Positions 19,186 to 27,553 of a stretch of DNA of 64,000 bases are shown here, in pieces. The DNA is taken from positions 73,526 to 137,525 of the forward strand of contig CAVUDD010000001.1 in assembly GCA_963740205.1 (NCBI GenBank), given 5' to 3'. Numbering within the stretch: the stretch's first letter is position 1; every line of letters starts with the position of its first letter. This DNA is from UBA2137 sp963740205 (GTDB taxonomy: Bacteria; Pseudomonadota; Alphaproteobacteria; Micavibrionales; Micavibrionaceae). A program made the position numbers and the translations under genes. The notes beneath the pieces are model-generated. The model saw nothing but the letters and a program-made list of their open reading frames with translations, was not told the DNA's origin and searched no databases.

Positions 19186-19513
19186 ATGGACGCACAATCA
19201 ATACGTATTCGCTTGAGAGCCTTTGACCACCGTGTTTTAGATCGTGGCAACAAAGGAGATTCTTAATACAGCGGTAAGAACGGGCGCGCAAGTCAGAGGA
19301 CCTATTCCTCTGCCGACACGCAACGAGCGTTTCACGGTTTTGCGCTCTCCTCACGTGAACAAAAATTCACAGGAGCATTTCGAGATGAGAACTCACAAGC
19401 GTCTTTTGGACATTGTGGATCCTACACCTCAAACAATTGATGCTTTGATGAAATTGGATTTGGCAGCTGGTGTTGATGTTGAAATTAAAATCGGACAGTC
19501 ACAAGCCGCATAA
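19186..19513 (+). CDS. rpsJ: Small ribosomal subunit protein S10, interrupted by one single-base insertion
   Basis: S10 is a 30S head protein and also partners NusB in antitermination. The gene starts at 19186 (MDAQSIRIRLRAFDHRVLD) behind AGGAG. One extra G at 19246-19247 throws the frame into a stop at 19267. The other frame carries the rest to 19513, including 'ATKEILNTAVRTGAQVRGP' and 'PHVNKNSQEHFEMRTHKR'. The repaired protein is 108 aa, a few residues longer than usual. Conserved ATKEIL begins directly at the indel, so the shift is not at the stop codon. rplC follows, as in every S10 operon. Confidence 0.92.
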
Positions 19514-19582
19514 GAGATTTAAGTTAACCCATGTTGGGTCGGTGAAATAAACGGCTTCAACCTCTAGGAAAAGGAAAAGAAA

Positions 19583-20464
19583 ATGAGAACCGGATTAATT
19601 GCTAAGAAAGAAGGAATGACTCGCATCTTTGATGAAGATGGGAAGCAAGTTCCTGTGACTATTCTTAAAATTGATGGCTGCCAGGTAACTGCAGTACGCA
19701 CAGAAGAAAAAGATGGCTATGTTGCTGTTCAACTTGGTGCTGGTAAGCGCAAGACAAACCGTACGAACAAGGCACAACGTGGCCAGTTTGCACAGGCTAA
19801 AGTCGAGCCTAAGCAAAAAGTTGCTGAGTTTCGTGTGTCCCAAGATAATGTTCTTGAAGTTGGTGCGGAATTATCACCTACACATTTCGTAACAGGCCAA
19901 TTTGTTGACGTATGCTCAACATCAAAAGGTAAAGGTTTTCAAGGTGCGATGAAGCGTCACAATTTTGGTGGTATGCGCGCCTCTCATGGTGTATCTGTAT
20001 CTCACCGTGCTCACGGTTCTACAGGTCAGTGTCAAGAGCCTGGTAAAGTTTTTAAGAATAAGAAGATGGCTGGTCAGATGGGTAACGTTCGCGTTACTAC
20101 TCAAAACCTTAAAGTCGTCGCAATTGATATTGAAGATGGTTTGGTTTTAGTACGTGGTGCAGTTCCTGGTGCAAACAAAGCATGGGTATACATTACAGAT
20201 GCTGTAAAGCGTGCTCTTCCTGAAGATGCTCCTAAGCCTGCTGGTCTTAAGTCAGATGAGAAGCCTGTTGAAGAGCAAAACATCGAGGAAACTCAAGCCG
20301 AAGTAACAGAAGTTACAGAGGCGCCAGTTGAGGCCCCACAAGAAGAAGCTGCTGCTCCTGCTGAGGCACCAGCCGAAGAAACAGTAGCGGAAGCTCCTCA
20401 AGAAGAAAAAGCAGAAAGTGCTGCTGAGGACAACGCTGAGACAACAGAAGAAGACAAAGCTTAA
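19583..20464 (+). CDS. rplC: Large ribosomal subunit protein L3 (uL3) with a long acidic C-terminal tail
   Basis: L3 is an early assembly protein near the peptidyl transferase centre. Residues 1-215 are standard, with 'MKRHNFGGMRASHGVSVSHR' and 'GSTGQCQEPGKVFKNKKMAG'. From about residue 220 a tail of some 70 residues is almost entirely Glu, Ala, Pro, Val and Thr, making the protein 293 aa against a usual 205-240. The tail is in frame and ends at a clean stop, so it is not a frameshift product. Its acidity is opposite to the basic tails on several other ribosomal proteins here. Confidence 0.96.
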   Translation: MRTGLIAKKEGMTRIFDEDGKQVPVTILKIDGCQVTAVRTEEKDGYVAVQLGAGKRKTNRTNKAQRGQFAQAKVEPKQKVAEFRVSQDNVLEVGAELSPTHFVTGQFVDVCSTSKGKGFQGAMKRHNFGGMRASHGVSVSHRAHGSTGQCQEPGKVFKNKKMAGQMGNVRVTTQNLKVVAIDIEDGLVLVRGAVPGANKAWVYITDAVKRALPEDAPKPAGLKSDEKPVEEQNIEETQAEVTEVTEAPVEAPQEEAAAPAEAPAEETVAEAPQEEKAESAAEDNAETTEEDKA

Positions 20465-20500
20465 TAAGCTTAAAGAAAGTTATAGAAGAGGCTAGAGAAA

Positions 20501-21124
20501 ATGAAAGTCGCTGTAAAAACATTAGATAACAAGGATGCAGGTCAGATTGACCTTGATGCCGAGATTTTTGGCGTTGAAGTCCGTAGTGATATCTTGCACC
20601 GCATGGTGAAGTACCAGTTGAACAAGCGTCAACAGGGTACGCACAAAACAAAAACGCGCGGTGAAATCACTGGCACAGGTAAAAAGCCTTGGGCGCAAAA
20701 AGGTACAGGGCGCGCACGTGCTGGTGATCTTAAGCGCCCACAGGATCGTGGTGGTGGAACTGCATTTGGACCTGTTGTGCGTTCACATGCAACAGAGCTA
20801 CCTAAAAAGATTAAAAAGCTCGCTCTAAGGACTGCTCTTAGCGCAAAGGCTAAAGATGGTAAGCTTGTTATTCTTGATACTGTTGCCGCTAAGGATCACA
20901 AAACAAAAGCCATGGCAGATTCTTTGAAGAAGCTTGGTTTGGCTAATGCTTTGATTGTTGGTGGAGCAGAGGTCGATATGAACTTCCGTCGCGCAACTAG
21001 TAACATTCCTTTGATTGATGTTCTTCCATCACAGGGCGCAAACGTATATGACATTCTACGTCGTGACACACTTGTTCTTACTAAGGACGCCGTGAACGAT
21101 TTGACTGAAAGATTGAAAGGTTAA
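20501..21124 (+). CDS. rplD: Large ribosomal subunit protein L4 (uL4)
   Basis: L4 lines the upper exit tunnel, and in gammaproteobacteria it also represses the S10 operon. The 207-aa product has the extended tunnel loop with 'GTGKKPWAQKGTGRARAG' (about residues 58-75) and the globular fold with 'DVLPSQGANVYDILRRDTLV'. It lies 36 bp after rplC behind an AGAGGCTAGAGA purine-rich stretch. Confidence 0.97.
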   Translation: MKVAVKTLDNKDAGQIDLDAEIFGVEVRSDILHRMVKYQLNKRQQGTHKTKTRGEITGTGKKPWAQKGTGRARAGDLKRPQDRGGGTAFGPVVRSHATELPKKIKKLALRTALSAKAKDGKLVILDTVAAKDHKTKAMADSLKKLGLANALIVGGAEVDMNFRRATSNIPLIDVLPSQGANVYDILRRDTLVLTKDAVNDLTERLKG

Positions 21125-21128
21125 GATA

Positions 21129-21449
21129 ATGGCTAAAGTTAAAGCAAAAGATGCACAACCTATTGAGCGTGATTACAACGTTTTGGTTTCACCTGTTGTT
21201 ACAGAGAAATCAACGTTGGGTTCACAGCATGGTCAAGTGACATTCAAAGTTGTGCCTGACGCAACTAAGCCTGAAATCAAACGTGCAGTTGAAGCACTTT
21301 GGAATGTTAAGGTAGAGAAAGTTAATACCTTGATTACTAAGGGTAAGGAAAAGCGTTTTAAGGGCAGAGTTGGTAAACGCTCTGATATGAAAAAAGCGAT
21401 TGTAACTTTGGCTAAAGGTCAAACGATTGATTTGGGAACAGGAATTTAA
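21129..21449 (+). CDS. rplW: Large ribosomal subunit protein L23 (uL23)
   Basis: L23 sits at the exit of the peptide tunnel and is the docking site for SRP, trigger factor and Sec. The 106-aa protein shows the family core 'SPVVTEKSTLGSQHGQVTFKV' shortened only by normal variation, and 'KRFKGRVGKRSDMKKAIV' in the basic loop. It starts 4 bp after rplD, so translation is coupled. Confidence 0.97.
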   Translation: MAKVKAKDAQPIERDYNVLVSPVVTEKSTLGSQHGQVTFKVVPDATKPEIKRAVEALWNVKVEKVNTLITKGKEKRFKGRVGKRSDMKKAIVTLAKGQTIDLGTGI

Positions 21450-21497
21450 GTTTAAGTAATTATGGTGCTCCGCCGATAAAGGAAAAGGAATAGAACT

Positions 21498-22334
21498 ATG
21501 GCATTAAAGACATTTAAACCGCGCTCACCAGGACGTCGTCAGCTTGTACAAGTTGACCGCAAGGACCTATGGAAGGGTGCGCCTGAGAAGAAATTGACTG
21601 AGGGTCTTAAGAAGACTGGTGGTCGTAACAATACTGGACGCATTACAACTCGCCACATTGGTGGTGGTCACAAGCGTCGTTACCGTCTTATCGATTTTAA
21701 GCGCCGCAAGTTTGATGCTGTTGGTACAGTTGAGCGTCTTGAGTACGATCCGAACAGAACAGCGTTTATTGCCTTAATTTCATATGAAGATGGCGAAAAG
21801 GCCTACATCATTGCACCACAAAGATTGGCAGCTGGTGATAAGGTTGTTGCAGCTGAGAAGGCTGATATCAAGCCAGGTAATGCGATGCCTTTGAAATCAA
21901 TGCCGGTTGGTACAATTATTCACAACATTGAGTTGAAACCTGGTAAGGGTGCGCAGATTGCGCGTTCTGCCGGAACATATGCTCAGTTGGTTGGTCGTGA
22001 CCAAGGTTATGCTCAGGTTAAATTGTCATCAGGCGAATTGCGCTTAGTACCAGGTCTTTGCATGGCAACGGTTGGCGCTGTGTCTAACCCTGACAACATG
22101 AACACAAATGATGGTAAGGCTGGTCGCTCACGTTGGAAGGGTCGCAGACCTACAGTACGTGGTGTGGTTATGAACCCAGTTGATCACCCACATGGTGGTG
22201 GTGAAGGTCGTACATCTGGTGGACGTCACCCTGTATCACCAACTGGTAAGTCTGCCAAAGGTGGAAGAACACGTTCGAATAAGGCGACAGACAGATTTAT
22301 TCTGCGCTCAAGACACAAGAAGAAGAAAAGGTAA
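21498..22334 (+). CDS. rplB: Large ribosomal subunit protein L2 (uL2)
   Basis: L2 is essential for subunit joining and peptidyl transfer. The 278-aa length is standard. The conserved C-terminal loop 'VDHPHGGGEGRTSGGRHPVS', including the critical histidine, is complete, as is the N-terminal 'GRNNTGRITTRHIGGGHKR'. The gene is followed 10 bp later by rpsS. Confidence 0.98.
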   Translation: MALKTFKPRSPGRRQLVQVDRKDLWKGAPEKKLTEGLKKTGGRNNTGRITTRHIGGGHKRRYRLIDFKRRKFDAVGTVERLEYDPNRTAFIALISYEDGEKAYIIAPQRLAAGDKVVAAEKADIKPGNAMPLKSMPVGTIIHNIELKPGKGAQIARSAGTYAQLVGRDQGYAQVKLSSGELRLVPGLCMATVGAVSNPDNMNTNDGKAGRSRWKGRRPTVRGVVMNPVDHPHGGGEGRTSGGRHPVSPTGKSAKGGRTRSNKATDRFILRSRHKKKKR

Positions 22335-22344
22335 GGACTAGATC

Positions 22345-22620
22345 ATGACACGTAGTGTATGGAAAGGCCCGTTTGTAGACGGTTATTTATTAAAGAAGGT
22401 TGAAGGCATTCGTGCTTCTGGTAAGAACACACCTATTAAGACGTGGTCTCGCCGCTCAACTATTCTACCAAACATGATTGGCATCACTTTTGCCGTTCAC
22501 AATGGTAACAAGTTCGTGCCTGTATTGGTGACTGACCAAATGATTGGTCACAAGCTAGGTGAGTTTGCACCAACACGCACATATTATGGTCACGGCTCTG
22601 ATAAGAAGTCGCGCAAGTAA
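22345..22620 (+). CDS. rpsS: Small ribosomal subunit protein S19 (uS19)
   Basis: S19 pairs with S13 in the head of the 30S subunit. The 91-aa protein begins 'MTRSVWKGPFVDGYLLKK' and contains 'STILPNMIGITFAVHNG' and 'GHKLGEFAPTRTYYGHG', all family hallmarks. Its position between rplB and rplV is invariant. Confidence 0.98.
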   Translation: MTRSVWKGPFVDGYLLKKVEGIRASGKNTPIKTWSRRSTILPNMIGITFAVHNGNKFVPVLVTDQMIGHKLGEFAPTRTYYGHGSDKKSRK

Positions 22621-22654
22621 GTTAATTTAGGAAACGTATTTTTACGAGGTCATT

Positions 22655-23029
22655 ATGGGACAACAAGCAAATGCAAAACGCGTAGGGGATAAAGAAGCGA
22701 GAACGTTCGTGAAATATATCCGTACGAGTCCGCAAAAACTCAATCTGGTTGCGCAGACTATTCGTGGTAAAAAGGCTGAGACAGCTTTGATAGATCTTGA
22801 GTTCTCTCCAAAGAGAATAGCACAAGATGTTCGCAAGGCTCTGCAATCTGCCGTAGCTAATGCCGAAAATAATCACGGACTTGATATTGACCGTTTGGTG
22901 ATCTCGGAGGCAACAGTAGGTAAGTCAATCGTTATGCGTCGTTTCCGCGCTCGTGCAAGAGGTCGTGTCGGACGTATCGAAAAGAAATTCAGTAACTTGA
23001 CACTGGTTGTTAAGGAACAGGACGCTTAA
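22655..23029 (+). CDS. rplV: Large ribosomal subunit protein L22 (uL22)
   Basis: L22 lines the exit tunnel opposite L4 with its beta-hairpin, here 'SIVMRRFRARARGRVGRIEK' (about residues 89-108). The 124-aa length is within the usual range. The N-terminus 'KYIRTSPQKLNLVAQTIRGK' is typical. The ATG follows an ACGAGGTC site 34 bp after rpsS. Confidence 0.97.
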   Translation: MGQQANAKRVGDKEARTFVKYIRTSPQKLNLVAQTIRGKKAETALIDLEFSPKRIAQDVRKALQSAVANAENNHGLDIDRLVISEATVGKSIVMRRFRARARGRVGRIEKKFSNLTLVVKEQDA

Positions 23030-23062
23030 GTAGCGGGAAAGATTAAGGAAGAGGATTTTTTA

Positions 23063-23749
23063 ATGGGACAAAAAGTTAATCCAATAGGCATGCGCCTCGG
23101 TATCAACAAGACTTGGGACTCACGTTGGTTCTCAGGTAAGGATTATGGTACTAAGCTGGTTCAGGATTTGAAATTACGTAAGTATATTCAGACGAAGTTA
23201 AAAGCAGCTGGTATATCCAAGGTTATCATCGAGCGTGCAGCTAAGACGATTAAAGTGACAGTATACACTGCACGTCCTGGCGTTATTATCGGTAAAAAGG
23301 GCGCTGACATTGAGAAGTTGCGTCGTGAATTGTCCGAACTTGCTGGCGGTGATGTTTCTTTGAACATCGTTGAAATCCGTAAGCCAGAAACGGATGCGCA
23401 ACTGGTTGCAGAAGGTGTTTGCCAGCAGCTTGAGCGTCGTGTTTCTTTCCGTCGTGCTATGAAGCGTGCGACACAGGGTGCGATGCGCCTTGGGGCAGAA
23501 GGTATTAGAATTAACGTAGCAGGCCGTTTGGGTGGAGCAGATATCGCTCGTATGGAATGGTACCGTGAAGGTCAAGTGCCTTTGCACACACTACGTGCTG
23601 ATGTTGATTACGGTTTCTCTGAAGCTTTGACAACATACGGAATTATCGGTGTAAAAGTTTGGATCTATAAAGGTGATATTCTTGAACATGATCCTAATGC
23701 AGCTGATAAGCGTCTGTCTGACTCAGGTGCTGCAGTTAAAAGAGACTAG
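23063..23749 (+). CDS. rpsC: Small ribosomal subunit protein S3 (uS3)
   Basis: S3 forms part of the mRNA entry channel. The 228-aa protein starts 'MGQKVNPIGMRLGINKTWDS' and has a KH domain whose GxxG loop is seen in 'PGVIIGKKGADIEKLR' (about residues 73-88). The C-terminal domain retains 'GAMRLGAEGIRINVAGRLGG'. There is no long C-terminal extension, unlike several neighbours. Confidence 0.98.
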   Translation: MGQKVNPIGMRLGINKTWDSRWFSGKDYGTKLVQDLKLRKYIQTKLKAAGISKVIIERAAKTIKVTVYTARPGVIIGKKGADIEKLRRELSELAGGDVSLNIVEIRKPETDAQLVAEGVCQQLERRVSFRRAMKRATQGAMRLGAEGIRINVAGRLGGADIARMEWYREGQVPLHTLRADVDYGFSEALTTYGIIGVKVWIYKGDILEHDPNAADKRLSDSGAAVKRD

Positions 23750-23786
23750 AAATTTTGGTAACAGTTTAAATTGAACGAGAAGAACA

Positions 23787-24200
23787 ATGTTAAGTCCAAA
23801 GAGAACAAAATATAGAAAAGCCCACAAGGGCCGCATCCACGGTAACGCTAAAGGCGGTACGGATCTGAATTTCGGTGCATTCGGATTGAAGGCACTAGAG
23901 CCCGAGCGTATTACAGCTCGCCAGATTGAAGCAGCGCGTCGTGCGGTTATGCGTCACTTGAGACGTCAAGGTAAGTTATGGATACGTATTTTTCCTGACG
24001 TGCCTGTGTCCAAGAAGCCTCTCGAGGTTAGACAAGGTAAAGGTAAGGGTTCTGTTGAATTCTGGGCAGCTCGTGTAAAACCGGGTCGTATCATGTTCGA
24101 ATTGGACGGTACTACAGAGAAGTTGGCACGTGAGGCGTTTGACCGCGCAGCAATGAAATTGCCAATTAAAACGAAATTTGTAAAAAGACTTGGCGAATAA
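23787..24200 (+). CDS. rplP: Large ribosomal subunit protein L16 (uL16)
   Basis: L16 contacts A-site tRNA and is a late assembly protein. The 137-aa product begins 'MLSPKRTKYRKAHKGRIHG' and contains 'ARQIEAARRAVMRHLRRQGK' and the conserved 'VSKKPLEVRQGKGKG'. The length and the order rpsC-rplP-rpmC are normal. Confidence 0.98.
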   Translation: MLSPKRTKYRKAHKGRIHGNAKGGTDLNFGAFGLKALEPERITARQIEAARRAVMRHLRRQGKLWIRIFPDVPVSKKPLEVRQGKGKGSVEFWAARVKPGRIMFELDGTTEKLAREAFDRAAMKLPIKTKFVKRLGE

Positions 24201-24237
24201 GCGTTAGGTGTGATAAACAACTCCGCTTCGACAAATT

Positions 24238-24498
24238 ATGGTGAGAATGATGAAAGCTGAAGATTTAAAAGGAAAGTCGCAAGACGAATTGCAGAAAATG
24301 TTGCTTGATCTACGTAAGCAGCAACTAAATCTGCGTTTTGAGAAGAATGGTGGGCAATTGGGTAATACCTCTCAAGTCCGTAAGGTTCGTCGTGATATTG
24401 CGCGCATTAAGACATTTATGAACATGTCTGAAACATCAGCTGTTCAGGGTAAAACAAAGACAAAAACAGTAGCTAAAAAAGAAACAAAAGCTGCGTAA
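24238..24498 (+). CDS. rpmC: Large ribosomal subunit protein L29 (uL29)
   Basis: L29 lies by the tunnel exit next to L23. The protein is two helices, with 'QLGNTSQVRKVRRDIARIKT' the clearest family segment. Several starts are possible. ATG 24238 has no ribosome binding site, whereas ATG 24250 (MKAEDLKGK) lies behind GGTGAG and matches where other L29 proteins begin, so 24250 is probably the true start. A short Lys/Thr/Ala tail (GKTKTKTVAKKETKAA) extends it beyond the usual 65-70 aa. Confidence 0.93.
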   Translation: MVRMMKAEDLKGKSQDELQKMLLDLRKQQLNLRFEKNGGQLGNTSQVRKVRRDIARIKTFMNMSETSAVQGKTKTKTVAKKETKAA

Positions 24499-24526
24499 GA
24501 TATAAAGGTTAATTAGGAGAAAACAT

Positions 24527-24868
24527 ATGCCACGTCGTATTCTTGAAGGACGCGTAGTCAGCGACAAAATGGACAAGACAATTACTGTTCTTGTTGAAAG
24601 ACGTTACATCCACCCGATGTACAAAAAATACGTCAAACGCACTGATAAATACGCAGCGCATGATGAAAATAATGCGTTTAAAGAGGGCGACTTCGTTGCG
24701 ATACAAGAATGCCGTCCAATTTCCAAAAGAAAAACGTGGACAGTTGTTGGCGATAAGAAAAAAGCTGTAAAAGCTGCAAGCAAGAAAACTGATGCATCTA
24801 TGGAGGCATCTGAAGAAAAGAAGTCTGCTGCTAAAAAAGAGACAGCTAAAAAAGAAACAAAGAAGTAA
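24527..24868 (+). CDS. rpsQ: Small ribosomal subunit protein S17 (uS17) with a basic tail
   Basis: S17 binds 16S rRNA early in assembly. Residues 1-78 are the normal OB-fold protein (LEGRVVSDKMDKTITVLVER, then CRPISKRKTW). The last 35 residues are a low-complexity Lys/Ala/Glu tail (AAKKETAKKETKK), taking the length to 113 aa against about 80-85. The tail resembles those on L29, L30 and L17 in the same cluster. Confidence 0.96.
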   Translation: MPRRILEGRVVSDKMDKTITVLVERRYIHPMYKKYVKRTDKYAAHDENNAFKEGDFVAIQECRPISKRKTWTVVGDKKKAVKAASKKTDASMEASEEKKSAAKKETAKKETKK

Positions 24869-24904
24869 TTAGACTTTAGATAATAAGGAAAAGGCAGGAA
24901 CGCC

Positions 24905-25273
24905 ATGATACAAATGCAGTCAAATATGGATGTAGCCGACAACAGCGGTGCAAAGCGCGTGCAATGCATTAAAGTTCTTGGTGGGTCAAAGCGTCGTTAT
25001 GCAGGCGTTGGTGACGTTGTTGTAGTGTCTGTTAAAGATGCTCAGCCTCGTGGTCGTGTTAAAAAGGGTGATGTTCGTCGTGCTGTTGTTGTGCGCACGA
25101 AAAAAGAAATGTCTCGCCCGTCTGGTGAGAGAATCAAATTTGATTCAAACGCATGCGTTTTGATTAGCCCTAACGGCGAACCAATCGGAACTCGTATTTT
25201 TGGACCCGTACCTCGTGAATTGCGTGGTAAGAATTACATGAAAATTATTTCACTAGCGGCAGAGGTGCTCTAA
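24905..25273 (+). CDS. rplN: Large ribosomal subunit protein L14 (uL14)
   Basis: L14 forms an intersubunit bridge and is the docking site of the silencing factor RsfS. The 122-aa length and sequence (MIQMQSNMDVADNSGAKRVQ, then VVVRTKKEMSRPSGERIKFD) are textbook. Its stop overlaps the rplX start by one base (TAATG), a translational coupling signal. Confidence 0.98.
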   Translation: MIQMQSNMDVADNSGAKRVQCIKVLGGSKRRYAGVGDVVVVSVKDAQPRGRVKKGDVRRAVVVRTKKEMSRPSGERIKFDSNACVLISPNGEPIGTRIFGPVPRELRGKNYMKIISLAAEVL

Positions 25274-25596
25274 TGACACAAGCAAAAATGAAAATCAAAA
25301 AGGGCGATGAGGTTATCGTTCTAACTGGTAAGGACAAGGGTAAGACTGGTGAAGTTTTACAAGTTATTCGTGATACGTCTCGCGTAGTTGTAACTGGCAT
25401 CAATCAAGCCAAGAAACACCGTAAGACGACACAAGCCGCACCTGGTGGAATTGACACAGTTGATATGCCGATTCACATTTCAAATGTTGCTCTTGTTGAC
25501 CCTAAGGGTGGTAAGGCAACACGTGTTGGTTTCAAAACACTTAAAGATGGAAAGAAAGTTCGCGTCGCTAAGAAATCTGGCGAAACGATCGGTTAA
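25273..25596 (+). CDS. rplX: Large ribosomal subunit protein L24 (uL24)
   Basis: L24 initiates 50S assembly. The 107-aa protein has the KOW motif 'KIKKGDEVIVLTGKDKGKTG' near the N-terminus. The overlap with the rplN stop supports start 25273. An internal ATG at 25288 would give the MKIKKGD form common elsewhere, so the first five residues are uncertain. Confidence 0.97.
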   Translation: MTQAKMKIKKGDEVIVLTGKDKGKTGEVLQVIRDTSRVVVTGINQAKKHRKTTQAAPGGIDTVDMPIHISNVALVDPKGGKATRVGFKTLKDGKKVRVAKKSGETIG

Positions 25597-25607
25597 CGGA
25601 GACAAAA

Positions 25608-26183
25608 ATGGCTCAGGCACAAAAGAAAACACAAGAGAAGACGCTGACTCGTTTTGAGGCGCTTTACCAAAGCCAAGTAAGAAAGGCTTTGAAGGAAAAG
25701 TTCGGCTATAAAAACGATATGGAGATCCCTGCTCTTGAGAAAATCGTAATTAACATGGGTGTTGGTGAAGCTACGCTAAACCGCGCGCATATTGATAATG
25801 CAGCTAATGATTTGGCTCTTATCTGTGGCCAGAAGCCTCTTATTACACTGGCTAAAAAGTCAAATGCCTCTTTCAAGGTGCGTGATGGAATGGCTATTGG
25901 TTGTAAGGTGACATTGCGTCGCGAGCGTATGTATGAATTTTTAGATCGTCTTATCACAATTGCGATGCCTCGTATTCGTGACTTCCGTGGAGTGAATCCA
26001 AAAAGTTTCGATGGTCGCGGAAATTATGCAATGGGCTTGAAAGAGCACATTATATTCCCTGAAATCAATTACGACAAAGTTGATAAGGTTCGCGGAATGG
26101 ACATCATTATTTGCACAACTGCAAAGACTGATGATGAAGCAAGAGAATTACTACGTGGCTTTGATGTGCCATTTAAGAAATAA
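25608..26183 (+). CDS. rplE: Large ribosomal subunit protein L5 (uL5)
   Basis: L5 binds 5S rRNA and contacts P-site tRNA. The 191-aa product contains 'KIVINMGVGEATLNRAHID' and 'KVRGMDIIICTTAKTDDEAR'. It is some 10 residues longer than usual because of an N-terminal Gln/Lys-rich stretch (MAQAQKKTQEKT). An ACGGAGAC site precedes the ATG. Confidence 0.97.
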   Translation: MAQAQKKTQEKTLTRFEALYQSQVRKALKEKFGYKNDMEIPALEKIVINMGVGEATLNRAHIDNAANDLALICGQKPLITLAKKSNASFKVRDGMAIGCKVTLRRERMYEFLDRLITIAMPRIRDFRGVNPKSFDGRGNYAMGLKEHIIFPEINYDKVDKVRGMDIIICTTAKTDDEARELLRGFDVPFKK

Positions 26184-26208
26184 GGTTATATAGGTAAAGG
26201 AATATATT

Positions 26209-26514
26209 ATGGCTAAAGTAAGTGCTGTTCAGAGAGATTTAAAGCGTCGCAAACTTGTTAAAAAGTATGCTGATAAACGCGCTGCCTTGAAAGCAACAAT
26301 CATGGACAAAACTGCAAACCCTGAAGATCGTTTTCAGGCTGCTCTTGCAATGGCTGAGCTGCCTAAGAACAGCGCTAAAATCCGTATTCGTAACCGTTGT
26401 GCTGTGACTGGTCGTCCACGCGGTTATCACAGGAAATTTAAACTTTGCCGGAATATGGTTCGCGAGCTTGGCTCTAACGGTCAGCTTCCTGGTTTAACGA
26501 AGTCAAGTTGGTAA
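26209..26514 (+). CDS. rpsN: Small ribosomal subunit protein S14 (uS14), zinc-free type
   Basis: S14 is a 30S head protein. At 101 aa with 'RNRCAVTGRPRGYHRKFKLC' and no CxxC pairs, this is the long zinc-independent form, as expected for proteobacteria. The C-terminus 'LPGLTKSSW' is the family end. Confidence 0.97.
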   Translation: MAKVSAVQRDLKRRKLVKKYADKRAALKATIMDKTANPEDRFQAALAMAELPKNSAKIRIRNRCAVTGRPRGYHRKFKLCRNMVRELGSNGQLPGLTKSSW

Positions 26515-26538
26515 GAAAGACAAAAGAGGATTTAGAAA

Positions 26539-26940
26539 ATGACAATGAGTGATCCCCTCGGTGATATGTTGGCCCGTATTCGTAACGGTCAAATGGCTCA
26601 CAAATCAGAAATTGCTTGCCCATGGTCAAAGCATAAAGAGGCTGTATGTGCAGTTCTTAAGGATGAAGGTTACATCAAAGACTTTAGTGTTGATGCTTCA
26701 GATGAAAAGAAGAAGTCACTTACAATTTCTTTGAAATATGACGAAGTTGGTCAAGGCGCTATCCGTGAAATGCACCGTGTGTCAAAACCTGGCCGTCGCG
26801 TATATAGCAATGTTGGCGAAATGCCACGTTACTATAATGGTTTGGGCGTAACAGTTGTTTCAACACCACATGGTGTGATGTCAGATAATAAGGCGCGCTC
26901 CGAAAACGTTGGTGGCGAGGTTCTGTGCAAGATATTCTAA
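26539..26940 (+). CDS. rpsH: Small ribosomal subunit protein S8 (uS8)
   Basis: S8 is a primary 16S-binding protein and the translational repressor of the spc operon in E. coli. The 133-aa protein begins 'MTMSDPLGDMLARIRNGQ'; the second ATG at 26545 is a possible alternative start. The C-terminal RNA-binding region 'VVSTPHGVMSDNKARSENVG' and 'GGEVLCKIF' are conserved. Confidence 0.97.
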   Translation: MTMSDPLGDMLARIRNGQMAHKSEIACPWSKHKEAVCAVLKDEGYIKDFSVDASDEKKKSLTISLKYDEVGQGAIREMHRVSKPGRRVYSNVGEMPRYYNGLGVTVVSTPHGVMSDNKARSENVGGEVLCKIF

Positions 26941-26985
26941 GAATATCTTTATAAAGAATTTTTGAAAGTAATATGGTGAAGAACG

Positions 26986-27519
26986 ATGTCTAGAATTGGA
27001 AAAAACCCTGTAGCGATACCTGATGGTGTTACACCAGAAATCAGTGGTCAGCTCGTTAAAGTTAAAGGACCTAAAGGCGAATTGTCTTTTAAGGTGCATG
27101 ACGACGTGTCTGTGAAGATGGAAGATGGACAAATTGTTCTTGCTCCAAAGTCACAAAGTCAGACTGCTCGTCAGATTTGGCCAACTTGTCGCACTCGCGT
27201 TAACAACCTTGTTATAGGTGTTACAGAAGGCTACAAAAAAGACTTGGAAATTAAGGGTGTTGGTTACCGTGCTAATCTTCAGGGCAAGACACTTGTATTG
27301 TCTCTTGGATACTCACACGAAGTTAAGTACGAAGTGCCTGAAGGTATCGAAGTAACAGTTGAAAAGCAGACTGAATTGTCAGTGATTGGAATTGATAAAC
27401 AACGCGTTGGACAAGTTGCTGCAGAGATACGCCAATTCCGTAAGCCTGAGCCATACAAAGGTAAGGGTATACGTTACAAAGACGAATACATTATGATGAA
27501 AGAAGGAAAGAAGAAGTAA
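26986..27519 (+). CDS. rplF: Large ribosomal subunit protein L6 (uL6)
   Basis: L6 lies near the factor-binding site and is needed for 50S maturation. The 177-aa length is standard, with two repeated folds. 'MSRIGKNPVAIPDGV' at the N-terminus and 'FRKPEPYKGKGIRYKDEYI' near the C-terminus are signature segments. Confidence 0.98.
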   Translation: MSRIGKNPVAIPDGVTPEISGQLVKVKGPKGELSFKVHDDVSVKMEDGQIVLAPKSQSQTARQIWPTCRTRVNNLVIGVTEGYKKDLEIKGVGYRANLQGKTLVLSLGYSHEVKYEVPEGIEVTVEKQTELSVIGIDKQRVGQVAAEIRQFRKPEPYKGKGIRYKDEYIMMKEGKKK

Positions 27520-27553
27520 TCAAAATACTTCATGCTTTTAAAGGGATAAAACG

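Noticed and set aside
9100..19300. Programmed +1 frameshifting (as in prfB or Euplotes) in rpoB, rpoC, tuf and rpsJ
   Set aside because: At the third tuf site and in rpsJ the conserved sequence resumes several codons before the stop, so the shift is not at a stop or slow codon. There is no shared slippery motif, and one of the eight changes is a deletion.
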